Source of the DNA: Aquificaceae bacterium
GTDB taxonomy: Bacteria > Aquificota > Aquificia > Aquificales > Aquificaceae
Assembly: GCA_027079305.1 (NCBI GenBank)
Contig: JALWVU010000073.1
Location: forward strand, 1-64,000
Direction of reading: 5' to 3'
DNA length: 64,000 nt
Shown: positions 7,716-16,529 of the stretch, one piece after another
Layout of the letters: every line of letters begins with the position of its first letter
Numbering within the stretch: position 1 is the stretch's first letter
The notes under the pieces: generated by a model
Told to the model about the DNA's origin: nothing
The model's database searches: none
What the model saw: the letters and a program-made list of their open reading frames with translations, nothing else
Made by a program: the position numbers and the translations under genes

Positions 7716-10331
7716 GTGGGAATAACAAGGAGGAGTTTTCTAAAAGGTATAGGAGCTTTCTCAGCTCTCGCCTCCCTCGGGGGACTCAGCGAGATAGCGA
7801 GGGCTTCCAAGAGGGTCAAGCCCTTTAGAGAGGGCGAGGTCAGATACTTCCATTCCACCTGCAAGATGTGCGTGAACTTCTGCGGTATCAAGGTTAAGCT
7901 CCAGAACGGAGTGATAAGGGCTATATACCCGGACGAGAGGAGGGTGGACTTTTACAACATAGGCAACTGCCCTAAGGGAGTTTCCGGACTCTTCAACACC
8001 TACAACCCCTATAGACTAAAGAAGCCTCTCAAGAGAACGAATCCAAAGAAGGGTCCCAACGAGGACCCAAAGTGGGTCGAGATAAGCTGGGAGGAAGCCT
8101 TTGACATAGTTGCCCGGAAGCTGAAGAAGATAAGGGAGGAAGACCCGAGAAAGCTCGTATGGCACCACGGACACGGGAAGTATCTCCTCGACGACGAGTG
8201 GATGAAGGCCTTCACCTCGGCCTTCGGGACGCCCAACATGGTTCACAGGACCACCACCTGCGAGGCGGCGAAGCACGTTGCGGACGAGCTCACCTGGGGA
8301 GGGCACGAACCGTTGCCGGACCTCGAATACTGCAACTACCTGATAAACATGGGAGGGAACTACTTCGAGGCGGACCAGTGGGCGAGGTGGCTCGACCACG
8401 CGACCATATTCGCAAAGGAGAGGGGTATGAAGCTCGTGAGCGTGGAACCAAGGCTCAGCAACCTAGCCGCCAAGGCTGACGAGTGGATCCCCATAAGGCC
8501 CGGTAAGGACGTCCTCTTCCTCCTCGCCATGGCGAACGTCCTGATAGAGAAAGGATACGTGGACGGAGAGTTCCTCATAAATTACACGAACGCCTCTTAT
8601 CTTGTTGGTCCAGATGGAAAGTTCCTTAAAAACGACAAGGGCGAACCCCTCGTCTGGGATACGAAAACCGACTCCCCCAGACCTTACGTTGAAGGTGTGA
8701 AGCCCGCTCTCGAGGGGAGCTTCAAGATCGGAGGTAAAACTTACAGGACCGCCTTCCAGGTTCTGAAGGATTACGTAAAGGATATAACACCCGAGAGTGT
8801 TGCAAAGGAGTGCGGTGTCCCCGCTGAGCAGATAAGGAGGATAGCGGTAGAGTTCGGCGAGAACGCCCGGATAGGCTCAACCATAGTTCTTGATGGTAAG
8901 AGGCTGAGATACAGACCCGTCGCCATATACACCTTCAGAGGACTGGCGGCGAAGGAGTACGGAGCTCAGAACTGCAGATCCGCTCTGATAGTCATGCAGC
9001 TGGTGGGAGCACTGGACGCGGTGGGAGGCTTCCTCCTCCACAAGCCAGGAAAGAGATCCTACATGAAGCCTTCCAAATGTGAGTATCCGCCCCAGAGGGT
9101 TGACCTCAAGAAGAGCGTCTTCCTACCCCATGCCCATCACGACGTAGCCCAGCAGGTGATGTTCACCCTCCTGGATCCTAAGAAATACGGACTCGAATAT
9201 GAACCCGAGATGCAGATATTCTTCGCCACCAACAGACCCTTCTCCACCTCAGACGCAAAGAAGCAGTTTGAGGCTCTGAAGAAGACCTTCAACGTGGTCA
9301 TAGACATATGCATGACCGAGACCGCCTGGTATGCGGACATAGTATTTCCGGACAGGACATACCTTGAAGCCTTCGGATACTACAGCGGGAGGTGGACACC
9401 TCACGCCCGCTACCACACCCTCCACTACCCGATAGTAAACCCCTATAGGATACCCTACCAGAACCTTGAGATAATGTTCGAACTCTCAAAGAGAGCGGGA
9501 TTTTACGACGAGTTTCTGGAAAAGATAAACGAGAAGTTCAAGTTCAAAAACCCGAAGTTCGTCAAAGGTAGGGATTACACAGCGAGGGACGCCTTTGAGA
9601 TACTTTGGAGGAACAAGGCAAAGGAGCCTCTGAAGGAGGGGATGAAGAGAGGCTTCAAGGGAAGGCTCGTGAGCGTGGAGGAGAGGTACTTGAGCGGTGC
9701 TGAGAAGGTCTTTAAAGGTCCAGGAAAGCCCAAGATACACCTCTACTGTGAGGAGCTCGTCCGGACAGCGGACAGAGTCGTCCAGATTATGAGAGAGCAT
9801 AAGAAGGTTAGAGAGGTCTTCAAGGATTGGTACGAACTCGGGGACTCAGAGGTGGAGGACTTCATCAGGATGAAACTCTCTCCTCTCCCGAGGAAGGAGC
9901 ACGCCTATCCCACTCCTCACAGGAAGGCAAAGGACTTCCCTCTATACCTCATAACCTTCAAGAGGATGTACAGGAACCAGAGCGGTTACTGCAACGTCAA
10001 CCCAATACTCAACCAGGTAGCCCACAACTCGGATCACAACGAGGTCTGGATAAACCCCAAAACTGCCGAGGAGCACGGCATAAGGGAGGGAGATATGGTG
10101 GTGGTCGAGTCAAGAGTGGGAAAGGTTAAAGGCATCGCCAAACTGACCCACGGGATAAGACCTGATACGGTAGGGATATCTTACCACTACGGGCAGTGGG
10201 GCGGTGGTTATCCCGAGTGGGCGAGGAAGGGAACCTGGGTGAATCAAATACTCGAGTATCACCCGGACCTCGTTTCGGGGATGAACAGCTTCAACGACAC
10301 AAAAGTGAGAATCTACAAGGCGGAGGGGTAA
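7716..10331 (+). CDS. Tat-exported molybdopterin oxidoreductase, catalytic subunit (DMSO reductase family)
   Basis: A Tat signal (RRSFLKGIGAF, residues 5-15) precedes the [4Fe-4S] motif Cys49-x2-Cys52-x3-Cys56-x28-Cys85 and the Mo-bisPGD core. Cys182 in HRTTTCEAAKHVADELTWG is the likely molybdenum ligand. The cofactor-binding C-terminal domain is seen around NPILNQVAHNSDHNEVWINP and the GISYHYGQWGGG region. At 871 residues it fits the polysulfide/thiosulfate/tetrathionate/arsenate group; the substrate cannot be assigned. The start is GTG at 7716, with AAAGGAGG 7 nt upstream. It heads a gene set with an Fe-S subunit, a diheme cytochrome and a TorD chaperone, so it acts in the periplasm, with electrons passing via the cytochrome or an unlinked quinone subunit. 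Confidence 0.92.
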   Translation: MGITRRSFLKGIGAFSALASLGGLSEIARASKRVKPFREGEVRYFHSTCKMCVNFCGIKVKLQNGVIRAIYPDERRVDFYNIGNCPKGVSGLFNTYNPYRLKKPLKRTNPKKGPNEDPKWVEISWEEAFDIVARKLKKIREEDPRKLVWHHGHGKYLLDDEWMKAFTSAFGTPNMVHRTTTCEAAKHVADELTWGGHEPLPDLEYCNYLINMGGNYFEADQWARWLDHATIFAKERGMKLVSVEPRLSNLAAKADEWIPIRPGKDVLFLLAMANVLIEKGYVDGEFLINYTNASYLVGPDGKFLKNDKGEPLVWDTKTDSPRPYVEGVKPALEGSFKIGGKTYRTAFQVLKDYVKDITPESVAKECGVPAEQIRRIAVEFGENARIGSTIVLDGKRLRYRPVAIYTFRGLAAKEYGAQNCRSALIVMQLVGALDAVGGFLLHKPGKRSYMKPSKCEYPPQRVDLKKSVFLPHAHHDVAQQVMFTLLDPKKYGLEYEPEMQIFFATNRPFSTSDAKKQFEALKKTFNVVIDICMTETAWYADIVFPDRTYLEAFGYYSGRWTPHARYHTLHYPIVNPYRIPYQNLEIMFELSKRAGFYDEFLEKINEKFKFKNPKFVKGRDYTARDAFEILWRNKAKEPLKEGMKRGFKGRLVSVEERYLSGAEKVFKGPGKPKIHLYCEELVRTADRVVQIMREHKKVREVFKDWYELGDSEVEDFIRMKLSPLPRKEHAYPTPHRKAKDFPLYLITFKRMYRNQSGYCNVNPILNQVAHNSDHNEVWINPKTAEEHGIREGDMVVVESRVGKVKGIAKLTHGIRPDTVGISYHYGQWGGGYPEWARKGTWVNQILEYHPDLVSGMNSFNDTKVRIYKAEG

Positions 10332-10334
10332 GGA

Positions 10335-11021
10335 ATGAAGCTGGTCAGAGTTATAGACACAAAGAGGTGTATCGGATGCAGGGCGTGCGTTGCGGCCTGT
10401 ATGGTTGAGAACTTCTACAACCCCGGGGATCCCTGGAACTTCGTGGTTGAATACGAGCAGGGGGAGTTCCCTAACGTGAGTAGGGTCTTCGTCCCGATGA
10501 ACTGCATGCACTGTGAGAATCCACCCTGCCAGAAGGCCTGCGATTACGTGGGCGCCCACGCCATATACAAGAACGAGCTCGGGGTCATCCTGATAGACTA
10601 CGACAAGTGCATAGGATGCAGATACTGCATAGCGGTTTGTCCCTACGGCGCTCCCCAGTATGTTGAAAAACTCGGCCCCCTTTTCCCCAACGAATCCTTC
10701 ACACCCTACGAGAGTATACCGGAGGAGAACAGGCACGAGGTTCATAGGTTCAGGCCGAACATAGTTACCAAGTGCACCTTCTGCTGGCACAGGATAGAGA
10801 AAGCTATAAAGGAAAAGAAGGAGCACCTCATGGGCATCCATCCCGAATACACTCCCGCCTGCGACCTCGTGTGCCCGGTGGACGCCCGCTTCTTCGGGGA
10901 CATAGAGAATCCGGAGTCAAAGGTAGCCAAGATAGTTGGGAAGAAGAAGGCTACCCAGCTCAAGAAGGAGTTCGGCACGAGACCCCAGGTCTACTACATA
11001 CTTGAGGGAGGTGATTACTGA
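10335..11021 (+). CDS. Four-cluster ferredoxin-type electron-transfer subunit of the molybdoenzyme
   Basis: This 228-residue subunit has the DmsB/PsrB-type arrangement of four cysteine groups: CIGCRACVAAC (about 16-26), CMHCENPPCQKAC (about 57-69), CIGCRYCIAVC (about 94-104) and CTFCW with a distal CDLVC. It should bind four [4Fe-4S] clusters and carry electrons to or from the molybdenum subunit in the periplasm; it has no signal of its own and would be co-exported through the Tat signal of its partner. It starts 3 nt after the catalytic subunit and its stop overlaps the cytochrome start by one base. Confidence 0.92.
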   Translation: MKLVRVIDTKRCIGCRACVAACMVENFYNPGDPWNFVVEYEQGEFPNVSRVFVPMNCMHCENPPCQKACDYVGAHAIYKNELGVILIDYDKCIGCRYCIAVCPYGAPQYVEKLGPLFPNESFTPYESIPEENRHEVHRFRPNIVTKCTFCWHRIEKAIKEKKEHLMGIHPEYTPACDLVCPVDARFFGDIENPESKVAKIVGKKKATQLKKEFGTRPQVYYILEGGDY

Positions 11022-11356
11022 TGTGGTTTTTTGCACTCGTTCTGTTCCTTTTTTCAAGCGGATATACTCAGGAGTTCAAGAGTCTGGAGGAGATAGCCAA
11101 ACTGATAAGAGAAGGGAAGATAAAGGTGGGTAAGGACTATACAATGTCCTTCGGTGGAAGGTTCCACAACACACACACCAAGGTGATAGGGATGGACTGC
11201 TCCGCCTGCCATGTAAATAAATACCCTGAGGATTTCCTCTACATAAGGAGATACAAAGTTCCCGTCAGGGGTGCTCCCGGTGTCGTGGACAGGAGCATGT
11301 GTATAAGCTGTCATAAGGGAGGTAAGGTAGCAACCCAGTGGTATACGGCGAGATGA
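11021..11356 (+). CDS. Small periplasmic diheme cytochrome c of the molybdoenzyme cluster
   Basis: An N-terminal signal sequence (MWFFALVLFLFSSGYTQ) is followed by two haem c motifs, CSACH and CISCH, with extra histidines (FHNTHTKVIGMDCSACH) that could supply distal ligands. The protein is 111 residues. It overlaps the Fe-S subunit stop by one base and its own stop overlaps the chaperone start (ATGA), so it belongs to the same operon. It stands where most relatives encode an NrfD/PsrC membrane anchor, suggesting that this enzyme exchanges electrons with the soluble or membrane cytochrome pool. Confidence 0.82.
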   Translation: MWFFALVLFLFSSGYTQEFKSLEEIAKLIREGKIKVGKDYTMSFGGRFHNTHTKVIGMDCSACHVNKYPEDFLYIRRYKVPVRGAPGVVDRSMCISCHKGGKVATQWYTAR

Positions 11357-11991
11357 CGGAGGAGCTTAAAGAGAACGCGGAGTTGAGGAGCAGACTATAC
11401 TGGATCCTAAGCAGGTTCTACCTTGAAAGACCGACCTACCAATTTCTGTTATCTCTGAAAGAGAAGCTGAACGGAATAGAAGACTCATCGGAAGGTGTTG
11501 AACTTATAAGAGAGAGCCTTAAAGGAGACCTTCAAGAGCTTAGCGAGAGGCTCGGTGTAGAGTTCACGAGGCTCTTCAGAGGTGTTAAGGAAGGTTACGG
11601 ACCGCCTCCCCCTTACGAATCCGTTTACATGGGTGAGGGAAGGGTTATAGGGGAGGCAACCCTTGAAGTCATGAGGTTCTACACGGAGTGCGGTCTCGGT
11701 CTTATGGAGGACATAGAGGATCCTCAGGACTACATAGGCGCGGAGCTGAGGTTCATGTCCCTTCTGATTTACAGAGAGTTGGAGAAATGGGAAGAAGGTA
11801 AGGAAGAGGAAGCTCTCAGCATCGTGAAAAAGGAGATCGAGTTTTTGGAGAAACATATGCTCAAGTGGATCCCAAGGTTCTGTGAAGTTGTCAAAAGTGA
11901 AAGCGGGGAGGATTTCTACAGAGGTGTAGCCGTTCTCACCGAAGAGGTGCTCAGCTCAGATTACGAGTTCTTAAACTCTATCACGAAGTGA
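11353..11991 (+). CDS. TorD/DmsD-family molybdoenzyme maturation chaperone
   Basis: All-helical cytoplasmic chaperone of about 212 residues. Recognisable are the early LYWILSRFYLERPTYQFLLSLKEKL stretch, LGVEFTRLFRG, PPPYESVYMGEGRVIGEATLEV and the C-terminal FLEKHMLKWIPRFCE, matching the TorD motif of E-x3-F-LxxH-x-x-x-W. Such proteins hold the Tat-signal catalytic subunit until the cofactor is inserted. The ATG at 11353 overlaps the cytochrome stop and is preferred over GTG at 11338. Its last 31 bases overlap the 3' end of the oppositely oriented sensor kinase gene. Confidence 0.85.
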   Translation: MTEELKENAELRSRLYWILSRFYLERPTYQFLLSLKEKLNGIEDSSEGVELIRESLKGDLQELSERLGVEFTRLFRGVKEGYGPPPPYESVYMGEGRVIGEATLEVMRFYTECGLGLMEDIEDPQDYIGAELRFMSLLIYRELEKWEEGKEEEALSIVKKEIEFLEKHMLKWIPRFCEVVKSESGEDFYRGVAVLTEEVLSSDYEFLNSITK

Positions 11992-13739
11992 GCACCCTTC
12001 TCAGAAGGCAGGGCCCTTATACTCCAACCGTGGTCCTCCACTATCCTCTTGACCACAGCCATCCCGAGCCCCATGCCCTTGGGGTTGCTCGAATAATAGG
12101 GTATGAACACCTTCTCCAGCTCCTCTTCTTTAAGCCCCTTCCCATCGTCATAATAATCGAGTCTGCCGTCCTCCACCTTTATCTTCACGTTTCTGGCACC
12201 CCACTCCAAGCTGTTGTTTATCAGGTTGTAGAAAAGCTCCCTCAGAAGGGAGTAGTCTCCCTTAACCACTTTATCTCCTTCCAGATCTATACTTATACCC
12301 GCGGAGGAATAAAGTTTTTTAAGGTCTCCTATAACCTGGGAAATCCTCACATCACTTAATCTGATCTCATTTCTCGGCGAGAGATGTTTGAACTGGTTCA
12401 CAAGATCGCTTATCCTGTCTATCTCTTTGAGGATAAGTTTTACTATCTCTCTGAATTTCTCCGCGTTTAATTTACCTTCCTCCACATACCTTGTGAGTCG
12501 CTCAAGGTTGAGCCTTATAGGAGTTAGGGGGTTCTTTATCTCGTGAGCTATCCTCTTTACCGCCTCCTGCCAGGTTTTAAACCTCTCGGCGAGAACTATG
12601 GAGCTTACGTCCTCCACTATGTATATCTCATCCTCGCCCCCCTTAATCTTCTCCAGCCTGTAGTTATCGTTCTCTCTGACGAGCTTCTCCACCTCTTCGG
12701 GATCTTTTATGTCACCGAACATATCAACAAAGGTCTGGTTTGCTCTCCTTTCGGAAGGGCTGACATAGAGAACCGCCACGGGAAGGGCGTCGAGGAGCCT
12801 CTCCAGAGTATCCCTTTCCCTCTGGAGCCGGTCATACATCTCCTTGAGGTTCTCCTTCATCTTCCTGAAGGATTTGAAAAGTTCCTCTATTTCGTCCCCT
12901 GTCTTCTCCTCCTCCACTTCTATATCCAAATTCCCCCTCGCTATCCTCATAGCCTTGTCCGAGAGCTTCTCTATAGGCTCGCTTATGTGTCTGGCTACGA
13001 GCATTCCGAGCCATACGGTTGCAAGCAATGTTATTAGCGCGATGAAGACTATGAAGAACACGAAGATTCCGGTTATTATGTCCCTCGTCTTCACAAAGGC
13101 CCTTACGTCAAGGGCAAGCTCTCCGAACTCGGAAATGTCCCTTATGAGCTTCAGGTCCTTGCTCAGGATAACCTTGTAGTGCTCCCCGTTTACGTTCAGA
13201 CAAAGGGTATAGCTGAACTCACCTTCGGATACCTCGAAATCGCATTCGGGAACCCTGACCACACTCTCGACTTCCTCCAGCCTGTTTACCTCTTCGAACA
13301 GACCTGCCTTAAGAAGAGCGGTAAGGATGTTCCTGTAGCTGTCTACCCTCGAGAGCTCGGAATTGTATAGGTTCCTGTATACCCTCTCCGCGGAGCTGGA
13401 CAAAGCGTGGGTTTTGGAGCTTATGTATGTCTTTGTGGACTGAAGGATCACCACTATGGAAACCACGTTCAGGAGCAAAAGCGGTATGAATAGATAAAGG
13501 AACAATATATTCGCCAGTTTTCTCCTGAGGATGTTCCTTCTCTTTCCGAGGTATACCTTTATGAGTTTACGCAGTATTACAGCGGTTACGACTATCAGGG
13601 CTATCAGGTCTATGTTTATAGCAAGGAGCAGAACGTAGTAGTTGGCGTAGGGCAGGTTTCTGAGGTTGTTTATAAAGGCGATGTTTATGCCTACTACGGC
13701 GATTATTAGGAAAGCTATTATCAGAAGCTTACGTTTCAC
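11961..13739 (-). CDS. NtrY-like membrane sensor histidine kinase
   Basis: This is a 592-residue kinase with transmembrane helices near residues 5-25, 35-57, 75-100 and 220-248, an extracytoplasmic sensor segment at about 102-218, a HAMP domain (about 250-300), a short PAS-like domain (about 305-380), a HisKA domain with the phosphoacceptor His399 in RIAHEIKNPLTPIRLNLERL, and a HATPase with NLINNSLEW, DDGKGL and GMGLGMAVVKRIVEDHG. The four-helix N-terminus and H-box sequence match NtrY. No response regulator lies beside it. It starts inside phoU's last codons (11-nt overlap), so a role in phosphate or nitrogen sensing is plausible but not shown. Confidence 0.9.
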   Translation of the reverse strand: MKRKLLIIAFLIIAVVGINIAFINNLRNLPYANYYVLLLAINIDLIALIVVTAVILRKLIKVYLGKRRNILRRKLANILFLYLFIPLLLLNVVSIVVILQSTKTYISSKTHALSSSAERVYRNLYNSELSRVDSYRNILTALLKAGLFEEVNRLEEVESVVRVPECDFEVSEGEFSYTLCLNVNGEHYKVILSKDLKLIRDISEFGELALDVRAFVKTRDIITGIFVFFIVFIALITLLATVWLGMLVARHISEPIEKLSDKAMRIARGNLDIEVEEEKTGDEIEELFKSFRKMKENLKEMYDRLQRERDTLERLLDALPVAVLYVSPSERRANQTFVDMFGDIKDPEEVEKLVRENDNYRLEKIKGGEDEIYIVEDVSSIVLAERFKTWQEAVKRIAHEIKNPLTPIRLNLERLTRYVEEGKLNAEKFREIVKLILKEIDRISDLVNQFKHLSPRNEIRLSDVRISQVIGDLKKLYSSAGISIDLEGDKVVKGDYSLLRELFYNLINNSLEWGARNVKIKVEDGRLDYYDDGKGLKEEELEKVFIPYYSSNPKGMGLGMAVVKRIVEDHGWSIRALPSEKGAHFVIEFKNS

Positions 13740-14397
13740 CTTCCCCCTTTATCCTGTGGTGTTTTACCATCTCACCTTCCGCCCAGTATATGGCCATCTC
13801 CGCTATGTTCTCCGCATGGTCCGCTATCCTCTCGAAGTGTCTCGCAACAAAGGAAAGGTGTATCACCCTCTTTATGTTCCTCGGATCCTCCATAACGTAG
13901 GTTATCAGTTCCCTCTCGAGCTGGTGGTAGAGCTCGTCTATCATGTCGTCCTTCTCGATGATCTTCTTCGCCAGCAGTGTGTCCCTCTGGAGAAAGCAGA
14001 TAACGCTGTCGTTCACCATCTCCTTGACCGCTTCCGCCATGAGGGTCAGGTTCACGTAGGGTTTTAAGGGTGGTTCCTGAGCTAAAAATATAGACCTCTC
14101 CGCTATGTTCTCCGCCTCGTCCCCCATCCTTTCGAGGTCCGAAACCATCTTGTATATGCCCATCACGAGCCTGAGGTCCGAGGCTTCGGGCTGGTAGAGG
14201 GCGAGCATCCTTATGCACCTTCTCTCTATCTCCACCTCGAGGGCGTCTATCTCGTCGTCTCCCTTTATGATCTCCTCCGCGAGCTCCACGTTCTGCTCGT
14301 TTAAAGACTTTATAGCTTTGTCTATCGCCCCCTGGACGAGCTTGGCCATCTTTACGACGAGTTCCTTCGTCTCTTCAAGTTCGTCGAAGAACTTCAT
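13729..14397 (-). CDS. phoU: PhoU phosphate-signalling regulator
   Basis: This 222-residue helical protein has two PhoU repeats, each with the metal-binding E/D-x3-D signature: DLRLVMGIYKMVSDLERMGDEAENIAE (about 77-103) and VARHFERIADHAENIAEMA (about 185-203). PhoU restrains the Pho two-component kinase and the Pst transporter when phosphate is sufficient. No pst genes are nearby; instead it lies 10 nt after deoC and overlaps the kinase gene by 11 nt, which raises the possibility that this kinase takes the PhoR role here. Confidence 0.93.
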   Translation of the reverse strand: MKFFDELEETKELVVKMAKLVQGAIDKAIKSLNEQNVELAEEIIKGDDEIDALEVEIERRCIRMLALYQPEASDLRLVMGIYKMVSDLERMGDEAENIAERSIFLAQEPPLKPYVNLTLMAEAVKEMVNDSVICFLQRDTLLAKKIIEKDDMIDELYHQLERELITYVMEDPRNIKRVIHLSFVARHFERIADHAENIAEMAIYWAEGEMVKHHRIKGEGET

Positions 14398-14407
14398 GGG
14401 GAATAAT

Positions 14408-15055
14408 TTAACCGCCGACCGACTCCCTGTAAATATCGAAACCGCTGCTCGTTCCTATCCTGTCCGCCCCGGCCTCTATCATAGCGAGGGTGGTCTTAAG
14501 GTCCCTTATCCCTCCCGAGGCTTTTACCTTTATCCTTCCCCCTCCTGCCTCCTTCAGAAGCTTGACGTCATCGAGCGTAGCCCCCTTGGGACCGAATCCC
14601 GTGGAGGTCTTCACAAAGTGTGCCCCGGCCTCGATACAGATCTCGACCGCCTTCCTCTTTTCCTCGTCCGTGAGATAGCAGGTCTCTATTATCACCTTGA
14701 CGGTCGCTCCCGTCTCCCTCACGATGGACTTTATCTCCTCCTCCACGTAATCGAACCTCCCGCTCTTGAAGGCGGAGATGTTCATAACCATGTCTATCTC
14801 CTTTGCCCCTTCCTCCACAGCCCTAACAGCCTCGTGGATCTTCACCTCCTTGGTGCCCAGACCCAGGGGGAAGCCCACCACGGAGCAGACCACAATCTCG
14901 TCCCCGGCTATCTCGCTCGCAAGCTTTACGTGGCATGGATTGACGCATACAGCGTAGAAACCTATGTCCCTCGACCTCTTTACGAACTCTGCCACCTCCC
15001 TCTCCGGGCGGTCGGGCTTCAGGATAGAGTTGTCTATGAACCTCCTTACGTCCAT
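14408..15055 (-). CDS. deoC: Deoxyribose-phosphate aldolase
   Basis: Class I aldolase splitting 2-deoxyribose-5-phosphate into glyceraldehyde-3-phosphate and acetaldehyde. Key features are the N-terminal DNSILKPD, CVNPCHVKLA, VVGFPLGLGTKEVKIHEA, the catalytic region KVIIETCYL, the Schiff-base lysine in HFVKTSTGF and the phosphate-binding KASGGIRD and GTSSG. The length of 215 residues is typical. It overlaps the nucleoside phosphorylase gene by 10 nt, forming a deoxynucleoside salvage/catabolism pair. Confidence 0.96.
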   Translation of the reverse strand: MDVRRFIDNSILKPDRPEREVAEFVKRSRDIGFYAVCVNPCHVKLASEIAGDEIVVCSVVGFPLGLGTKEVKIHEAVRAVEEGAKEIDMVMNISAFKSGRFDYVEEEIKSIVRETGATVKVIIETCYLTDEEKRKAVEICIEAGAHFVKTSTGFGPKGATLDDVKLLKEAGGGRIKVKASGGIRDLKTTLAMIEAGADRIGTSSGFDIYRESVGG

Positions 15056-15990
15056 TCTCTTAGTCTCCTCAGAGCCTTCAGAGCCACTTTCGCGGCGAGC
15101 CTGATGCTCCCCCTGTAGTTCCCGAGGAACTCATCTTTTGGTCTGCTGGCTATCACAGGACACACAGCTCCCGCCCTGTGTCCGAGGGGAAGCATAAGGT
15201 GTAGCAGGAAGCTCGCCTCCATCTCCATGTTCTCCGTCTTGAGATCCCCCAAGGAGAGCCCTGATATGTGAAGATCGAGATCGGGGATCGTGGGAGGGAC
15301 CCTCGAGACGGACCTCCCCTGGTTGGCGAAGAAGCCCGAGTTGGAGACGGTTATCCCTCTCACATAAGGCGCCCCAATATCCTTTGCGGACTCTTCGAGG
15401 GCCCTCACCACTTCGGGGTGAGCTTTTGAGGCATAGGGGAAGATCTTCCTCTTGAACCTGGAGTTCTGACCGATAAGGTTCTCTATAAGTTCCTTGGCTT
15501 TATTCTCGAGGAGCTCACAGTTCTCGTCGGGGTATGGAGCCTCGTAGAAGAGTCCCGTGTTGTCGAGCCCGAGGGCGTATTCGGTGATAACGAGCGTTCC
15601 AAGATCTCTGTCCTTCTGGAGTCCTCCCGAGGTTCCGACCCTGATGATGTTTATAGTTGGAATACTTTTCTTTCTCTCCATCCTCTCGAAGTCTACCTCG
15701 TGTAGAGCCACGATCTCATTCAGGACTATCTCGAGGGAGGGTGTTCCCATCCCAGAGGTGGTTATGGAGATCCTCTGGCCCCAGTCGGTGTATCCTGTGA
15801 TCGTCCTGAGGCCTCTGTGCTCCACTCTGAGCTCTATATCCTTTAAGAACTCCTCCGCTATGAAGTCTACCCTCTCGGGATCTCCTACTATTAGTAAGTC
15901 CTCCGAAAGCTCTCCCGGAGCGAGCCTGAGGTGGTAGACCTTTCCGTTCACGAGGGGAAGGTCGGGCGGATGGAAGGGCTGTTCCCTCAT
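15046..15990 (-). CDS. udp: Nucleoside phosphorylase (uridine/purine phosphorylase family)
   Basis: NP-I family phosphorylase of 314 residues, cleaving a nucleoside with phosphate to base and (deoxy)ribose-1-phosphate. Visible motifs are LIVGDPERVDFIAEEF, the phosphate-binding IIRVGTSGGLQKDRDLGTLVIT, NSGFFANQ, and the ribose-binding ENMEMEASFLLHL. The pairing with deoC supports uridine/thymidine-type use, but base specificity is uncertain. The start codon at 15988-15990 lies only 23 nt from the divergent def gene. Confidence 0.88.
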   Translation of the reverse strand: MREQPFHPPDLPLVNGKVYHLRLAPGELSEDLLIVGDPERVDFIAEEFLKDIELRVEHRGLRTITGYTDWGQRISITTSGMGTPSLEIVLNEIVALHEVDFERMERKKSIPTINIIRVGTSGGLQKDRDLGTLVITEYALGLDNTGLFYEAPYPDENCELLENKAKELIENLIGQNSRFKRKIFPYASKAHPEVVRALEESAKDIGAPYVRGITVSNSGFFANQGRSVSRVPPTIPDLDLHISGLSLGDLKTENMEMEASFLLHLMLPLGHRAGAVCPVIASRPKDEFLGNYRGSIRLAAKVALKALRRLREWT

Positions 15991-16000
15991 TCTTTAAAAC

Positions 16001-16006
16001 TATATT
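16001..16006 (+). promoter_or_regulatory. Probable -10 box of def (leaderless)
   Basis: TATATT ends 7 nt before the def ATG at 16014 in a 23-nt divergent gap, and no Shine-Dalgarno sequence is present. The gap must also hold the start region of udp on the other strand. Confidence 0.38.
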
Positions 16007-16013
16007 ATTGTCT

Positions 16014-16529
16014 ATGGTGAGAGAGATAGTAACCTACCCCGCGGAGGTGCTCACCAAACCCACAGAAAAGGTGGACTGTGTGGACAGGGAGATAGAAAGG
16101 CTTGTAAAGGACATGTTCGAGACCATGTATCATGCGGAGGGTGTAGGTCTTGCTGCAAACCAGATAGGTGTTCCCCTGAGCGTGATGGTGATAGACACAT
16201 CTCCGAAGGAGGACGCCCCCGATCTGAAGCTGGTCCTCATAAACCCCGAGATCGTCAGCTCGGAGGGAAGGATAAAGTATAAGGAGGGTTGCCTCTCCTT
16301 TCCGGGTCTGAGCGTGGAGGTGGAGAGGGCGAGAAAGGTAAGAGTTAAGGCCCTGAACGAGCACGGGGAGCCTGTGGAACTCGAGCTCGAGGACTTCCCC
16401 GCCATAGTCTTCCAGCACGAGCTGGACCACCTTCAGGGCATAACCTTCATAGACAGGCTGAAGGGGTGGAGGAGGAGGATGGCCTTGGAAAAATACAGAA
16501 AACTCCAGAGGGAAGCCCAGAAGGTATGA
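16014..16529 (+). CDS. def: Peptide deformylase
   Basis: Removes the N-formyl group from new proteins. All three family motifs are intact: GVGLAANQIG, EGCLSFPG (metal-ligand Cys) and QHELDHLQG (two metal-ligand His and catalytic Glu). The length of about 171 residues is normal. ATG at 16014 is chosen over the in-frame TTG two codons earlier because it begins MVREIVTYP, the usual N-terminal start, at leaderless distance from a -10 box. Its stop overlaps the radical SAM gene start in an ATGA. Confidence 0.96.
   Translation: MVREIVTYPAEVLTKPTEKVDCVDREIERLVKDMFETMYHAEGVGLAANQIGVPLSVMVIDTSPKEDAPDLKLVLINPEIVSSEGRIKYKEGCLSFPGLSVEVERARKVRVKALNEHGEPVELELEDFPAIVFQHELDHLQGITFIDRLKGWRRRMALEKYRKLQREAQKV

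Noticed and set aside
14213-15118. Open frame of 301 codons on the plus strand
   Set aside because: It is antisense to phoU, deoC and the end of udp, and low-complexity in composition.
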